Assembly (NCBI GenBank): GCA_017983465.1
Contig: JAGOBK010000003.1
Location: 248,001-312,000, forward strand
Source: Crocinitomicaceae bacterium
GTDB lineage: Bacteria; Bacteroidota; Bacteroidia; Flavobacteriales_D; Crocinitomicaceae
Length of the DNA: 64,000 bases
Reading direction: 5' to 3'
The position numbers and the translations under genes are program-made. Of the stretch, positions 43,547 through 52,972 are shown piece after piece. Position 1 is the first letter of the stretch. The number at the start of each line of letters is the position of its first letter. The notes under the pieces are model-generated. The model had not been told where the DNA came from. It did not search any database and saw nothing but the letters and a program-made list of their open reading frames with translations.

Positions 43547-45408
43547 TTGTTTATCAAGAGAACAAGGACACCTTCATGTCGCAAGTACGTGAAAGCAAAA
43601 TAGAATACATCATTCATGATAATTTCATTAAAAACCTTGGTCGCGACACTTCCAAAAGCGAGGTGAATTCTTGGAAAAACTCAATGATGTACATGCGAAA
43701 TGTATTGGATGACGCTGCGATTCCAGGTGACGCCAAAATCAGTATCGAATGTCAAGTTCCGAACACCAGTAAACGCATCGATTTTATCATTACTGGTCAA
43801 ACCGAGGACAGACGTGATTGCGCAGTCATTATTGAACTCAAACAATGGGAAACAGCTCTTTCTACTGACCTTGACGGTGTGGTCAAAACATATGTTGGCG
43901 GTGCGGTGCGCGATGTGAGTCATCCCAGTTATCAAGCGTGGAGTTACGCCGCTTTGCTAGAAGGATTCAATTCGGCTGTTGAAGATGAAAATATTCAATT
44001 GCAAGCTTGTGCATTTTTACATAATTGCGAGGATCCTAGTCCGATGACTGGAAGCTTTTATCAAAACTACCTCGACAAAGCACCTTTATTCGCGAAAAAC
44101 GATGTGTTAAAACTTTCCGATTTCATCAAACTTCACGTGAAATTTGGAGATTATCGAAATGTCATGTACCAAATTGAACATGGTAAAATTCGACCATCGA
44201 AAGGAATTGCAGATGCGATTGCTAAAATGATTGAAGGGAATGAGGAATTCGTAATGATTGATGACCAAAAAGTTGTTTTCGAACGCATTTCACAAGTAAT
44301 TCAATCTGCAAGTCCGAGTTCAAAACACGTGGTTATCGTAGAAGGTGGACCAGGAACTGGAAAATCGGTTGTTGCCATTCAATTGACTGCCAATTTAACA
44401 AGCCAACAAAAATTAGTTCAATACGTCAGTAAAAACAGTGCTCCAAGAGATGTTTATGCGAGTAAATTAACGGGAATTCGAACAAAATCGTGGGTCAACA
44501 ACTTATTTAAAGGTTCCGGATCTTACATACAAGCTGAAAAGAATCAATTCGACGCACTGATTGTCGATGAAGCACACCGACTGAATGAGAAAAGCGGCAT
44601 GTTTTCCAATCTGGGTCAAAATCAAGTCATGGAAATCATCGAAGCAGCGAGATGTTCCGTATTCTTTATCGACGAAGATCAACGTGTCACCATGAAAGAC
44701 ATCGGCACCAAAGCTGAAATCGAAAAGTGGGCAAACTATGCAGGCGCAACTGTTCACAAACTCCAACTTTCGAGTCAGTTTCGATGTAACGGAAGTGATG
44801 GTTACATGGCATACTTGGACCAATTACTCGGCATCCGTGAAACCGCAAACACAGATTTCAAAGACCTTGGATACGAATTTCATGTTTGTGCAAGTCCAAA
44901 TGAACTTCACGAGAAAATACTATTTCACAACAAGGAACGAAACCGTGCACGCATGGTGGCTGGCTATTGTTGGCCTTGGAACTCTAAGAAAGATCCAAAG
45001 GCAATGGACATCGTTATTCCAGAACATAACTTTGCAAAGCAATGGAATTTAACACAGGATGGCATGCTCTGGATTGTCAGTCCAGCATCCGTTGATCAAA
45101 TTGGTTGCATACACACCTGTCAAGGACTAGAAGTTGATTACATCGGCGTTTTCATGGGGCCAGATTTGGTCATTCGAAATGGAACTTGGGTTTGTCAACC
45201 TGAAAAACGAGCTTCCAGTGACAAAAGCATCCATGGAATTAAATCACTTCTAAAAGTGAATCCGAAAAAAGGAAAAGAAATGGCAGATGCCATCATCAAA
45301 AACACCTACCGAACACTCATGACACGCGGAATGAAAGGTTGTTTCCTTTGGAGCAGCGATGAGGAAACGCAGGCTTGGTTGAGGGAGAACACAACTAGAA
45401 CAAATTAG
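43543..45408 (+). CDS. PD-(D/E)XK-like nuclease fused to DUF2075 helicase-like ATPase
   Basis: The protein (621 residues) has two parts. Residues ~1-210 contain a restriction-endonuclease-like motif: KRIDFIITG (Asp80), then AVIIELKQWE (Glu98, Lys100) and QAWSYAALLEGF. Residues ~245-615 are the DUF2075 SF1-like ATPase, with Walker A EGGPGTGKS (268-275), Walker B ALIVDEAHR (Asp342-Glu343), FIDEDQRVT, LSSQFRCNG and a late TCQGLEVDYIGVFMG motif. Such ATPases are widespread in mobile and defence loci. It is the second gene of an operon with a mazG-like gene (4-bp overlap), and an HNH gene follows 21 bp later. Confidence 0.88.
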   Translation: MIVYQENKDTFMSQVRESKIEYIIHDNFIKNLGRDTSKSEVNSWKNSMMYMRNVLDDAAIPGDAKISIECQVPNTSKRIDFIITGQTEDRRDCAVIIELKQWETALSTDLDGVVKTYVGGAVRDVSHPSYQAWSYAALLEGFNSAVEDENIQLQACAFLHNCEDPSPMTGSFYQNYLDKAPLFAKNDVLKLSDFIKLHVKFGDYRNVMYQIEHGKIRPSKGIADAIAKMIEGNEEFVMIDDQKVVFERISQVIQSASPSSKHVVIVEGGPGTGKSVVAIQLTANLTSQQKLVQYVSKNSAPRDVYASKLTGIRTKSWVNNLFKGSGSYIQAEKNQFDALIVDEAHRLNEKSGMFSNLGQNQVMEIIEAARCSVFFIDEDQRVTMKDIGTKAEIEKWANYAGATVHKLQLSSQFRCNGSDGYMAYLDQLLGIRETANTDFKDLGYEFHVCASPNELHEKILFHNKERNRARMVAGYCWPWNSKKDPKAMDIVIPEHNFAKQWNLTQDGMLWIVSPASVDQIGCIHTCQGLEVDYIGVFMGPDLVIRNGTWVCQPEKRASSDKSIHGIKSLLKVNPKKGKEMADAIIKNTYRTLMTRGMKGCFLWSSDEETQAWLRENTTRTN

Positions 45409-45429
45409 ATTTTAAGCTTATATCTCGAC

Positions 45430-46401
45430 ATGGAAGAAGAATCGATACAAAAATACCTTCATCAAGTATTAAGATTAAAAAGATCTGCTTCGAATGGTGG
45501 TGCGCCTCATAAACCTATTTTATTATTATCGATTTTCGAATTAATTCGAAAAGGAGACATTTCTTCAAATCAAATTGAGATTACTCCAGAATTAGTACTT
45601 GAATTTAAGTCAAATTGGTCAAAACTCGTTGTTACGCAACATTCACCTAATTTTTCACTTCCTTTTTTCCACATGAGAAGCGAACCGTTTTGGCGATTGA
45701 TCACGAATATTGGAATGAATATTCCATTAACAAGTTCTCACTCAATAAAAAGTTTAAACGCATTAAAAGAATCAATCGCATTTGCAGAATTGGACAAAGA
45801 ATTCTTCCGATTACTTATTGATCCGATTCAAAACGGATTATTTGTTGATCAACTACTAGAAAAGTATTTTCATGAAACGAGAACAAATTTCAATTCGAAA
45901 GATTACAACGTTTATGATCAACTCGAAACCCAAATGTTGAATGATAACCGCGCCGTTTATTCAAGCCGCATCAAGGAATTAAAAGAATCTTTGCCACAGG
46001 AACAATTTGAGGAGGAGATTTTCGTGAGAGGGGGAATCTTTAAAAAAGAAATCCCAAAAATCTATAATTATCATTGTGCAATTTCAGGAATGCGCATTGA
46101 GTCTTCGACGAATGCTCAACTTGTTGATGCCTGTCACATCGTTCCTTTCGCCATTTCAAAGGATGATACGATAACAAATGGGATCTCATTATCTCCAAAT
46201 ATTCATCGTGCCTTTGATCGAGGTTTGATTACCATCAATTCAGAATACATCATTCGCGTTTCACCGGCAATTAAAGAGAATGACTCGCCTTTTTCGTTAA
46301 AACAATTTGACGGGAAACAAATTATTTTACCAACAAACATTCATTTTTATCCATCAATTGAAAATCTTGATTGGCATAGAAAGGAATGTTTCGTGTTGTA
46401 A
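45430..46401 (+). CDS. HNH endonuclease
   Basis: The 323-residue protein has an N-terminal region found in putative restriction endonucleases of the COG3440 type (SNGGAPHKPILLLSIFELIRKG, and LPFFHMRSEPFWRL). A C-terminal HNH domain follows: CAISGMRIE, then LVDACHIVPFAIS (His236) and TNGISLSPNIHRAFDRGLITI (Asn257, His259). The N-terminal part may recognise modified or specific DNA. It is the last gene of the plus-strand operon in the cassette and ends 18 bp before the convergent PLD-helicase gene. Confidence 0.9.
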   Translation: MEEESIQKYLHQVLRLKRSASNGGAPHKPILLLSIFELIRKGDISSNQIEITPELVLEFKSNWSKLVVTQHSPNFSLPFFHMRSEPFWRLITNIGMNIPLTSSHSIKSLNALKESIAFAELDKEFFRLLIDPIQNGLFVDQLLEKYFHETRTNFNSKDYNVYDQLETQMLNDNRAVYSSRIKELKESLPQEQFEEEIFVRGGIFKKEIPKIYNYHCAISGMRIESSTNAQLVDACHIVPFAISKDDTITNGISLSPNIHRAFDRGLITINSEYIIRVSPAIKENDSPFSLKQFDGKQIILPTNIHFYPSIENLDWHRKECFVL

Positions 46402-46419
46402 ATCTTCAATTTAATTCTT

Positions 46420-49344
46420 CTAATCCGAATTCACCAAATAGTCATACAGTGACTTTTCGACTGGATTTTCTAGAATTAAATTCATTTCTACCAAAGGAAT
46501 TGACTTCCCAGAATCATTATAGATTGAAATTTCAACGGCCGTTTCCTTTAGCACCTTTGAATTCCCTAAATAGTAAAACTCTTCACCTTCAGCGTTGTTT
46601 TTCTTGACAAATAGAGGCATACGCATTCCATGTTCTTTTTGAGATAAAATTGAAATAACATCAGCTGAGCTAAAATAACGTTTATTCTTTGTCATCCATA
46701 TTAATTCATTCCTTGAAATAAATCGATCATGGTATTTTGTGGATGCTGAAATGCCCTCGTCTTTATGATAATTGACGAAAATAGCACAGTCAGCTTTGTT
46801 TTTCCGAACCATATATCCTCCTACATTTAGAGCAACTGGATTAACTTCCCATTGAAGAATTCTAAACACATCTTTTCGAGAATAGCGGCTGTTTAAAATA
46901 AAATCATTGTTGGCAAAACCTGGCTCATTGATTTTCATGGTTCTAAAAGAATATTCACAAAGATCCAATAAGTAGGATTTGATGTCCGCTTTTTCGATTA
47001 AATCAGATAATGTTCGGCCAATTTTAAGAACATCGTTTTCCTTAAATACGATGTCGTAATTCCGATGACTACCTATTTTCACCAATTCCTTATTGACTGA
47101 AATCGTATGAAACAGACCATTCATCACATGTAATGCGTGATTCAAGGTTTCTTTTTCAAGAGAAATAGACGTCTCCTTTAAATAAAGCTCTTGAAATTCC
47201 ACTAATGAAATCTGTCCTCTATTCAAAATGGTTTTCATCAAATGAATTTCCAAAAATCGAACTGGATTTAATATTTCTTTGGATAGGAATGTTATAAGCT
47301 GATCCTCAAACTCACTAATTGGAGAAATCGATTCTTTCATTCCCAACAAATATGCATAGTAAGAATTATAATGGACTATGTATTGAAATGGATCACGTTC
47401 TCCATGTTCTAAAAAGTCAATCATTGTTGGAACGCGACCAATTTTTCCTTTAAGAATTTTGTAGTCCTCAACAAGTCTCCTTTTTTCTTGAAGTTTTCCA
47501 GTATCAATCGAGTGAAATATTTTCTCTTTTACAATTCGATCGAAATAAATGGTGGATGCACCAATAATCGATTTTTCTGGCCTGTGAACTAGTTTTCTAA
47601 GATTATCCTTTATATAGGTTTTATCTCCAAATAGTGCAATAGGAACTAAAAAGTTATTTTGATAATTTCCTATAAAATCAATTACCGTAACATATGATTT
47701 ACCTTCCCTTTTTCGCAAACCTCTTCCTAATTGCTGCACAAAAACAATAGCTGATTGCGTAGGTCTTAACATTACAATTTGATTTACTCGAGGTATATCA
47801 ATCCCTTCATTGAAAATATCAACTGTAAAAATGTAGTCTAACTTAATTTCTAAATCATCTGTTTCCAATAGATCAATTGCTCTAGAGCGTTCATCCTCCG
47901 AAGAATTACCCGTTAAAGCGATAGTACGAAGACCTCTCATATTGAACTCATGTGAAAGAAAAATACATTCTTCTTGCCTTGAACAAAATATTAATCCTCT
48001 TTTTACACCATCATCCGTCCCAAACAAGTTGATGTTTTGTATAATATGATTGACCCTATCTATTCGGTTCAATTCATTTACCGTTGCACTTTCGTCTAAG
48101 GATTTCCCATCTACAACGATGTCTGAAATCCCATAATAATGAAAGGGTACTAGCATGTCGTTCGCTAAGGCATCATGCAATCGTATTTCAGATGCAATGT
48201 TGTAATCGAATAATGCAAAAATATCCAAGCCATCCGTTCTCTCTGGTGTTGCGGTCATTCCCAACAGAAATTTGGGTTTGAAATGATTCATTATTTTTTG
48301 GTAACTATTCGCACTAGCCCTGTGTGTTTCATCAATGACGATGTAATCAAAATAATCAGGATTGAATTTATCTAAATGCTCATCTCTGCTGAATGTTTGA
48401 ACCGTTGAAAAAATATAATCTGCATTCATACTTTTTGTTGAGCCCGAGTAAAGTCCAAGATCCTTTTTATTCGAAAGAATTGTTGCATAACTCTCCATTG
48501 CCTTTTGAGCAATATTTTTTCTGTGAACCAAAAAGAGCATACGTTTTGGATTTACTTGAGCTATGTCAAATGCAGACAAATAGGTCTTACCTGTTCCTGT
48601 TGCAGAAACTAACAACGCCTTATCCTTTCCAGCTTTTCTAAGTTTATTTAAGTTTTCAATCGCCTGAATTTGCATTTCATTTGGTTGAATCATTTTATCA
48701 TTGACCGGAAGAATTGCATTTCGTAGACCTTGCCTTAACTTTCGTTCAGAATTATATACAAACGAATATTTTTCCAAATATTCTGATGTAACATCCTGTG
48801 CTTGATGAAATACATTTTCGAACTCAATAATTGTATTCTTAAAAAGTTCACTATCCTTATGGGCCGTAACTTTTAAATTCCATTCTTTGTTTTTAGTCAG
48901 TGCTCCATGAGTAATATTACTACTTCCAATTATAATGGTGTAATACGACTTGTGCGTGAAAAGGAAACCTTTCGAATGAAAGTCTGAATTTGTGGCAATT
49001 TTCAATTCTACATTCGTTAACTGCATCAATTTCCTAAGCGCCTCAGGTTCCGTAAAATTCAAATACTCGGAGACTAAAATTTTCCCTTTAATAGGTTTTT
49101 CTTTTGCTTCCAAATCCAAAAGTGCTCCAAATAAAGAAGCAACACCTCCTGAAGTAATAAAGGCAACTGATAAGAAAAAGGATTCACACGTTCGAAGTTC
49201 ATCCAACAAGGTTGAAAGTACCTTCTCATTCAGAATGGGTTCATTTGTAAGTATACTGGGACGATAATCCGAAAAGGATTCAAATTGATCATCGACAAAT
49301 CCAGTTGTAACCGCATTTTGTATGGCAAGTTTTAGTGCTTCCAT
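46420..49344 (-). CDS. PLD nuclease-SF2 helicase-DUF3427 fusion protein
   Basis: In the 974-residue product, residues ~50-190 form a phospholipase D-type nuclease module with HSKGFLF (His123, Lys125) and IIIGSSNITHGAL. A DEAD/DEAH helicase follows with Walker A SATGTGKT (247-253), VIDETHRAS, LGMTATPERTDGLD, the motif VI sequence FVQQLGRGLRK, and the DUF3427 C-terminal region (residues ~600-974). Only one HxK motif is seen, so the PLD domain would need to dimerise for activity. The combination fits restriction-type defence proteins. The NUDIX gene starts 4 bp upstream on the same strand. Confidence 0.92.
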   Translation of the reverse strand: MEALKLAIQNAVTTGFVDDQFESFSDYRPSILTNEPILNEKVLSTLLDELRTCESFFLSVAFITSGGVASLFGALLDLEAKEKPIKGKILVSEYLNFTEPEALRKLMQLTNVELKIATNSDFHSKGFLFTHKSYYTIIIGSSNITHGALTKNKEWNLKVTAHKDSELFKNTIIEFENVFHQAQDVTSEYLEKYSFVYNSERKLRQGLRNAILPVNDKMIQPNEMQIQAIENLNKLRKAGKDKALLVSATGTGKTYLSAFDIAQVNPKRMLFLVHRKNIAQKAMESYATILSNKKDLGLYSGSTKSMNADYIFSTVQTFSRDEHLDKFNPDYFDYIVIDETHRASANSYQKIMNHFKPKFLLGMTATPERTDGLDIFALFDYNIASEIRLHDALANDMLVPFHYYGISDIVVDGKSLDESATVNELNRIDRVNHIIQNINLFGTDDGVKRGLIFCSRQEECIFLSHEFNMRGLRTIALTGNSSEDERSRAIDLLETDDLEIKLDYIFTVDIFNEGIDIPRVNQIVMLRPTQSAIVFVQQLGRGLRKREGKSYVTVIDFIGNYQNNFLVPIALFGDKTYIKDNLRKLVHRPEKSIIGASTIYFDRIVKEKIFHSIDTGKLQEKRRLVEDYKILKGKIGRVPTMIDFLEHGERDPFQYIVHYNSYYAYLLGMKESISPISEFEDQLITFLSKEILNPVRFLEIHLMKTILNRGQISLVEFQELYLKETSISLEKETLNHALHVMNGLFHTISVNKELVKIGSHRNYDIVFKENDVLKIGRTLSDLIEKADIKSYLLDLCEYSFRTMKINEPGFANNDFILNSRYSRKDVFRILQWEVNPVALNVGGYMVRKNKADCAIFVNYHKDEGISASTKYHDRFISRNELIWMTKNKRYFSSADVISILSQKEHGMRMPLFVKKNNAEGEEFYYLGNSKVLKETAVEISIYNDSGKSIPLVEMNLILENPVEKSLYDYLVNSD

Positions 49345-49348
49345 CAGA

Positions 49349-49741
49349 TTATTTTGACAATAAGTAATCTACAATCGGAATATCCGCAGCAGCCCAATCC
49401 AATGATCGTAATTCTTCTTTTGTAAGCCAAGAAAATGAAATGTGTTCTGTAAGTTCTAACAATCTAGATTCGCAAGAACAGCGAAAAACATGCATCGTAA
49501 GGTGAAAATCTGGATAAGTATGTTCAACAGTTGGCAGTTGTTCGATTGGTACAATTTTCATGTTTAGTTCTTCTTGTATTTCTCGAATAATGGTCATTTC
49601 ATGGGTTTCCCCCTCTTCAATTTTACCTCCAGGAAATTCGAATTTCTCTGATATGTATTCCAATTTATTAGAACCTCTTTGAACACAAAGAATTTCTCCA
49701 TTATCCTCAATTACCGCTGCAACTACGTTTACTTTTTTCAT
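49349..49741 (-). CDS. NUDIX (deoxy)nucleoside triphosphate pyrophosphohydrolase
   Basis: The 130-residue protein has a complete Nudix box (GGKIEEGETHEMTIIREIQEEL, residues ~37-58, with the REx2EE metal ligands) in a MutT-like frame beginning VNVVAAVIEDNGEILCVQRG. MutT relatives remove oxidised or other NTPs. The gene sits 4 bp before the PLD-helicase-DUF3427 gene, so the two are translated together. With the MazG-like enzyme at the other end, the cassette holds two nucleotide pyrophosphohydrolases. A role in clearing a signal or modified nucleotide is inferred only. Confidence 0.92.
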   Translation of the reverse strand: MKKVNVVAAVIEDNGEILCVQRGSNKLEYISEKFEFPGGKIEEGETHEMTIIREIQEELNMKIVPIEQLPTVEHTYPDFHLTMHVFRCSCESRLLELTEHISFSWLTKEELRSLDWAAADIPIVDYLLSK

Positions 49742-49838
49742 TGGAGTGAAGATAAAGATTTAAATATTTAGAAAATGTTCAAACTGTCCAGAATTTTCAA
49801 CTAAATTTATTTCTTTCTAAACTGAGAACGGAAATTTG

Positions 49839-52826
49839 TTAACTAACTTCAAACAATGATCGTTGATATCCTTGTCCGTTTACTTTATTAATGAGGCTCC
49901 GAATAAATTCATAATGCTGGACATATTGATTCGGTATTAGAAAAAGCTGGATGTTTTTAGATTGTAAAAATCGCATTTTTATTTTGTCTGATTCCATTGC
50001 CTTTTTACATGTAGAATGTTCTGTTCCATTTATTTCAAAAACAACCTTTGGTTGATTATTTTCAAAAATGACACCATCAAATTCCTTTGCACTAATAGAA
50101 TAGTCACCTTTTAATTCCGGGAAAAGATCAACAATTTTTATGTTTCTTCTATAAATAGTAGCTGTAGTCGAACAAAAATGCTGCATCGTTTTATAAAATT
50201 CATCTTCAAACTTGGAGTCATTTGAAAATCCAATAGTAAATTTATTCGCATTACTTCCTTTAACTTCTGTTGTTCCATTTTTCTGAACGTATTCAATCAA
50301 CGCATATAAATCATCCTTTTTATTTGATAGAATATCAATTGCCTTTTTATCAGTGACAACGATTAAATTCTCTTTTGCACGTGTGACCCCAACATTGATT
50401 AATTGACTGTTGTTTTTAATCCAATTGTATGTTTTAGGGTTTGTACTTTTAGAAATTGCCGTTGAGATGATAATGGTTTTATTCTCACGGCCTTGAATTT
50501 TATGTATTGTACCACATTCAACCGAATCATTTATTTCACCTTTTTCCTTTGCTTGTTTTATTAAACTATTTAAAATTACTTCTTGATTTCTAAATGGAGT
50601 AATTATAAACACGTCGGATAAATCGTTGTTTTTAATGTAATTTAGAATTTCAAGAGCTTCCTCAATTTGAGCATTTTTTTTTGATTGATTTACATTGTTC
50701 ACATCTAACAGCATGACTGCGCCATCTTGAACGGTAGAAGATAATTTGAGTTTATTTTCATAAAACCTCATATTTGAATAATTAATTATCTTCCTTCCAC
50801 ATCTGTAATGCTGACTAAGTAAAATACTTCTTGAAATGTTATCAATATTTTTATATACCGATAAAATTGAGTTTTTATAATAATCATAGACCTCTTTAAC
50901 ACCGTGTTTATTCATTAATTCTTTGTTCCTTACTTCTTCAAAAACCACGATGGGTTTTAATTGATTGGAATCACCAATTAATACCATGTTTTTACATTTT
51001 GAAATTGGAATTAGACTTGTTGCAATATCACACTGACCCGCTTCATCCACCACCAACAAATCGAATTTATAAGATTTGCCTAATTTTCTACTAGATAAGT
51101 TTGTTGAAAGAATTATAGGGAAAACTTTGGTGAATCTGTCCAAATTTTCATCATCTGAAATCCATTTGTTGAATGATTTTATTTTTTCTTCATCATTTTC
51201 AAGATGTAAAATATCAATTAATGATCTGAACTCTTTGTTTTTTAGTCTTTTTATACATTTTAATGATTCGAAATAAAAGAACTGTAGAAGTTGATTATTC
51301 CCTTTTATTTGTTCGAAAATCCCAGTTAAATCCTCGTTTGAATTCTCTGGTATTTTGGCTAGTTTTTCCTCAAAAACGTGTTTCTCCTTTTCAAGTAAAA
51401 AATTGTTCCCTTTCTTTAATAAACCATCAATGAATTCAATGTTCTGTTTTAGATCTATTCTATTTTCAAACTCCTTTAATCTTTCAACGAGTTGTTTATT
51501 TTTCTCTCTTGAATTTTCCTTGATTTTTGCTAATAAATTATCTTTGGGGACATCATTATTTTCGTAAAGATAAAGCTCCTTTATTTTTTTTAGAGCCGAA
51601 AGCACAAAATTGTTATTTCCCAATCTTATAATTGGAAAAACTATTTCTTTGTTTTTATATTTCCCCAGGACCAACTTATCTTTTATACTGTCTATTGGAA
51701 TATTATTATTTGAAGAAATTAAAAGTGTTTTGTTATTCGTAAAACAGTTTACAACGATATTAAGAATCGTTTGTGTTTTTCCAGTCCCTGGTGGTCCTTG
51801 TACGTATGTTACAGGAAATTTTAATGAATTATAAATTGTGCGCAGTTGATCTACATCAACAAGATTATCGTAAATTACTATATTTGGTTCTTTTCTATTC
51901 TTTCTGTTTGTAGAAGATAAATCACCAAAAAGTACTTTTAAAGGTATTTCAGCTTTTTTAGATTCAAATTCAATGTTTATTTCCTCATATATTTTTGAAA
52001 TATTAATTTGAGAAAATCCTAAAACGATTATTTCTGGTCTTGTATTGGGACTTTCACCTTGATTAAAATTACTTTTCAATAAATCAATTGCAGAATTTTT
52101 ATCATTTACAAATAATTCTTCAAATTCTTCCGCTAATAAATCAGTATAATGGGGTAAAGAAAACCTGATGTTATTTATGTAGAAATTAGCATTAAAATAA
52201 GTGTTATCAGATAAATGAAGGTTTTTTTTAACTGGGTCAAAAGTGAGTTTTTTATACGCTACCACAAATTTCCCTTTAGATTCAATATCTATCGAAAATT
52301 CACTTATCGCAAGTTCATAATGTACATTTTTATTATAGTCATTGTGATAAATTTCTTTTAAGATGGTTTTAAGCTGGTCATCATTCAGTTTATATGGATT
52401 TTCTTTAAGAAAGGTGCTCAAATCTACCTTAGGAATCAAATGGGTCCGGTATAAAAAAGGATCTCTATTTGCCTCATAACACTCTAAGTAATAATTCAAA
52501 ACGTTTTTATCAAATCTATTGATTCTGAATTTTTTAAAGTTTTCGTCAGATTCGATTTTCAACTTTAAAAATTCAGGAACCTTGTAGCTGGTAAAATTCA
52601 ACAATTCTAATGTTTGAATACCAGAGATTGAAATTTTTGAATTTAATATTGGATTATCCTTTGTAACATTAAAAATATGAACAGATAATTCATCATTATT
52701 CATAATATCTAAAATACAAATCCAGAATGGTGTTATTCCTCCTTTTTGATTTTTGTATGTAACGCTTAGATACTTCCCGTCATTTATAGCTAATCCGATT
52801 AACTCTATAATTTTAGATTCATCCAT
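49839..52826 (-). CDS. SF1 (Upf1/DNA2-like) helicase fused to a C-terminal endonuclease domain
   Basis: The product has 995 residues. The N-terminal ~85 residues (IIELIGLAINDGKYLSVTYKN, ITPFWICILD) resemble the beta-rich WYL fold. A family-specific region follows to ~320. The SF1 core then shows Walker A YVQGPPGTGKTQT (341-353), LLVVDEAGQCD, IGDSNQLKPIV, SQHYRCG, GTIHKIQGRE and NVGVTRAKENLIVV. The last ~130 residues form a DUF2726/Vsr-like nuclease with EFDGVIFENNQPKVVFEINGTEH (Asp917, Glu931). The architecture recalls single-gene helicase-nuclease defence proteins such as Mokosh type II or Hhe, though with a different nuclease. It lies between the NUDIX and WYL genes; its AT-rich codon use differs from that of the WYL gene. 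Confidence 0.88.
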   Translation of the reverse strand: MDESKIIELIGLAINDGKYLSVTYKNQKGGITPFWICILDIMNNDELSVHIFNVTKDNPILNSKISISGIQTLELLNFTSYKVPEFLKLKIESDENFKKFRINRFDKNVLNYYLECYEANRDPFLYRTHLIPKVDLSTFLKENPYKLNDDQLKTILKEIYHNDYNKNVHYELAISEFSIDIESKGKFVVAYKKLTFDPVKKNLHLSDNTYFNANFYINNIRFSLPHYTDLLAEEFEELFVNDKNSAIDLLKSNFNQGESPNTRPEIIVLGFSQINISKIYEEINIEFESKKAEIPLKVLFGDLSSTNRKNRKEPNIVIYDNLVDVDQLRTIYNSLKFPVTYVQGPPGTGKTQTILNIVVNCFTNNKTLLISSNNNIPIDSIKDKLVLGKYKNKEIVFPIIRLGNNNFVLSALKKIKELYLYENNDVPKDNLLAKIKENSREKNKQLVERLKEFENRIDLKQNIEFIDGLLKKGNNFLLEKEKHVFEEKLAKIPENSNEDLTGIFEQIKGNNQLLQFFYFESLKCIKRLKNKEFRSLIDILHLENDEEKIKSFNKWISDDENLDRFTKVFPIILSTNLSSRKLGKSYKFDLLVVDEAGQCDIATSLIPISKCKNMVLIGDSNQLKPIVVFEEVRNKELMNKHGVKEVYDYYKNSILSVYKNIDNISRSILLSQHYRCGRKIINYSNMRFYENKLKLSSTVQDGAVMLLDVNNVNQSKKNAQIEEALEILNYIKNNDLSDVFIITPFRNQEVILNSLIKQAKEKGEINDSVECGTIHKIQGRENKTIIISTAISKSTNPKTYNWIKNNSQLINVGVTRAKENLIVVTDKKAIDILSNKKDDLYALIEYVQKNGTTEVKGSNANKFTIGFSNDSKFEDEFYKTMQHFCSTTATIYRRNIKIVDLFPELKGDYSISAKEFDGVIFENNQPKVVFEINGTEHSTCKKAMESDKIKMRFLQSKNIQLFLIPNQYVQHYEFIRSLINKVNGQGYQRSLFEVS

Positions 52827-52972
52827 CTCAATCTGTTCAAACCATTTATTTCTTTTAGGATTTTTAAACCAACTAAATTAGGCTAATAAAATTGCAAGAT
52901 AAGAAAATCTTAAAGATTTTATCCCAGGCGAAATAATACAAGTTTGACTATTGAATAATTAAAAAATTAAAT

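Noticed and set aside
46386..46607. Short plus-strand ORF after the HNH gene
   Set aside because: It overlaps the coding end of the PLD-helicase gene on the other strand and has no coding character.
52903..52923. Inverted repeat AAAATCTT/AAGATTTT considered as a terminator of the WYL gene
   Set aside because: The stem is AT-only and there is no T run on the proper side; it may be chance in AT-rich DNA.
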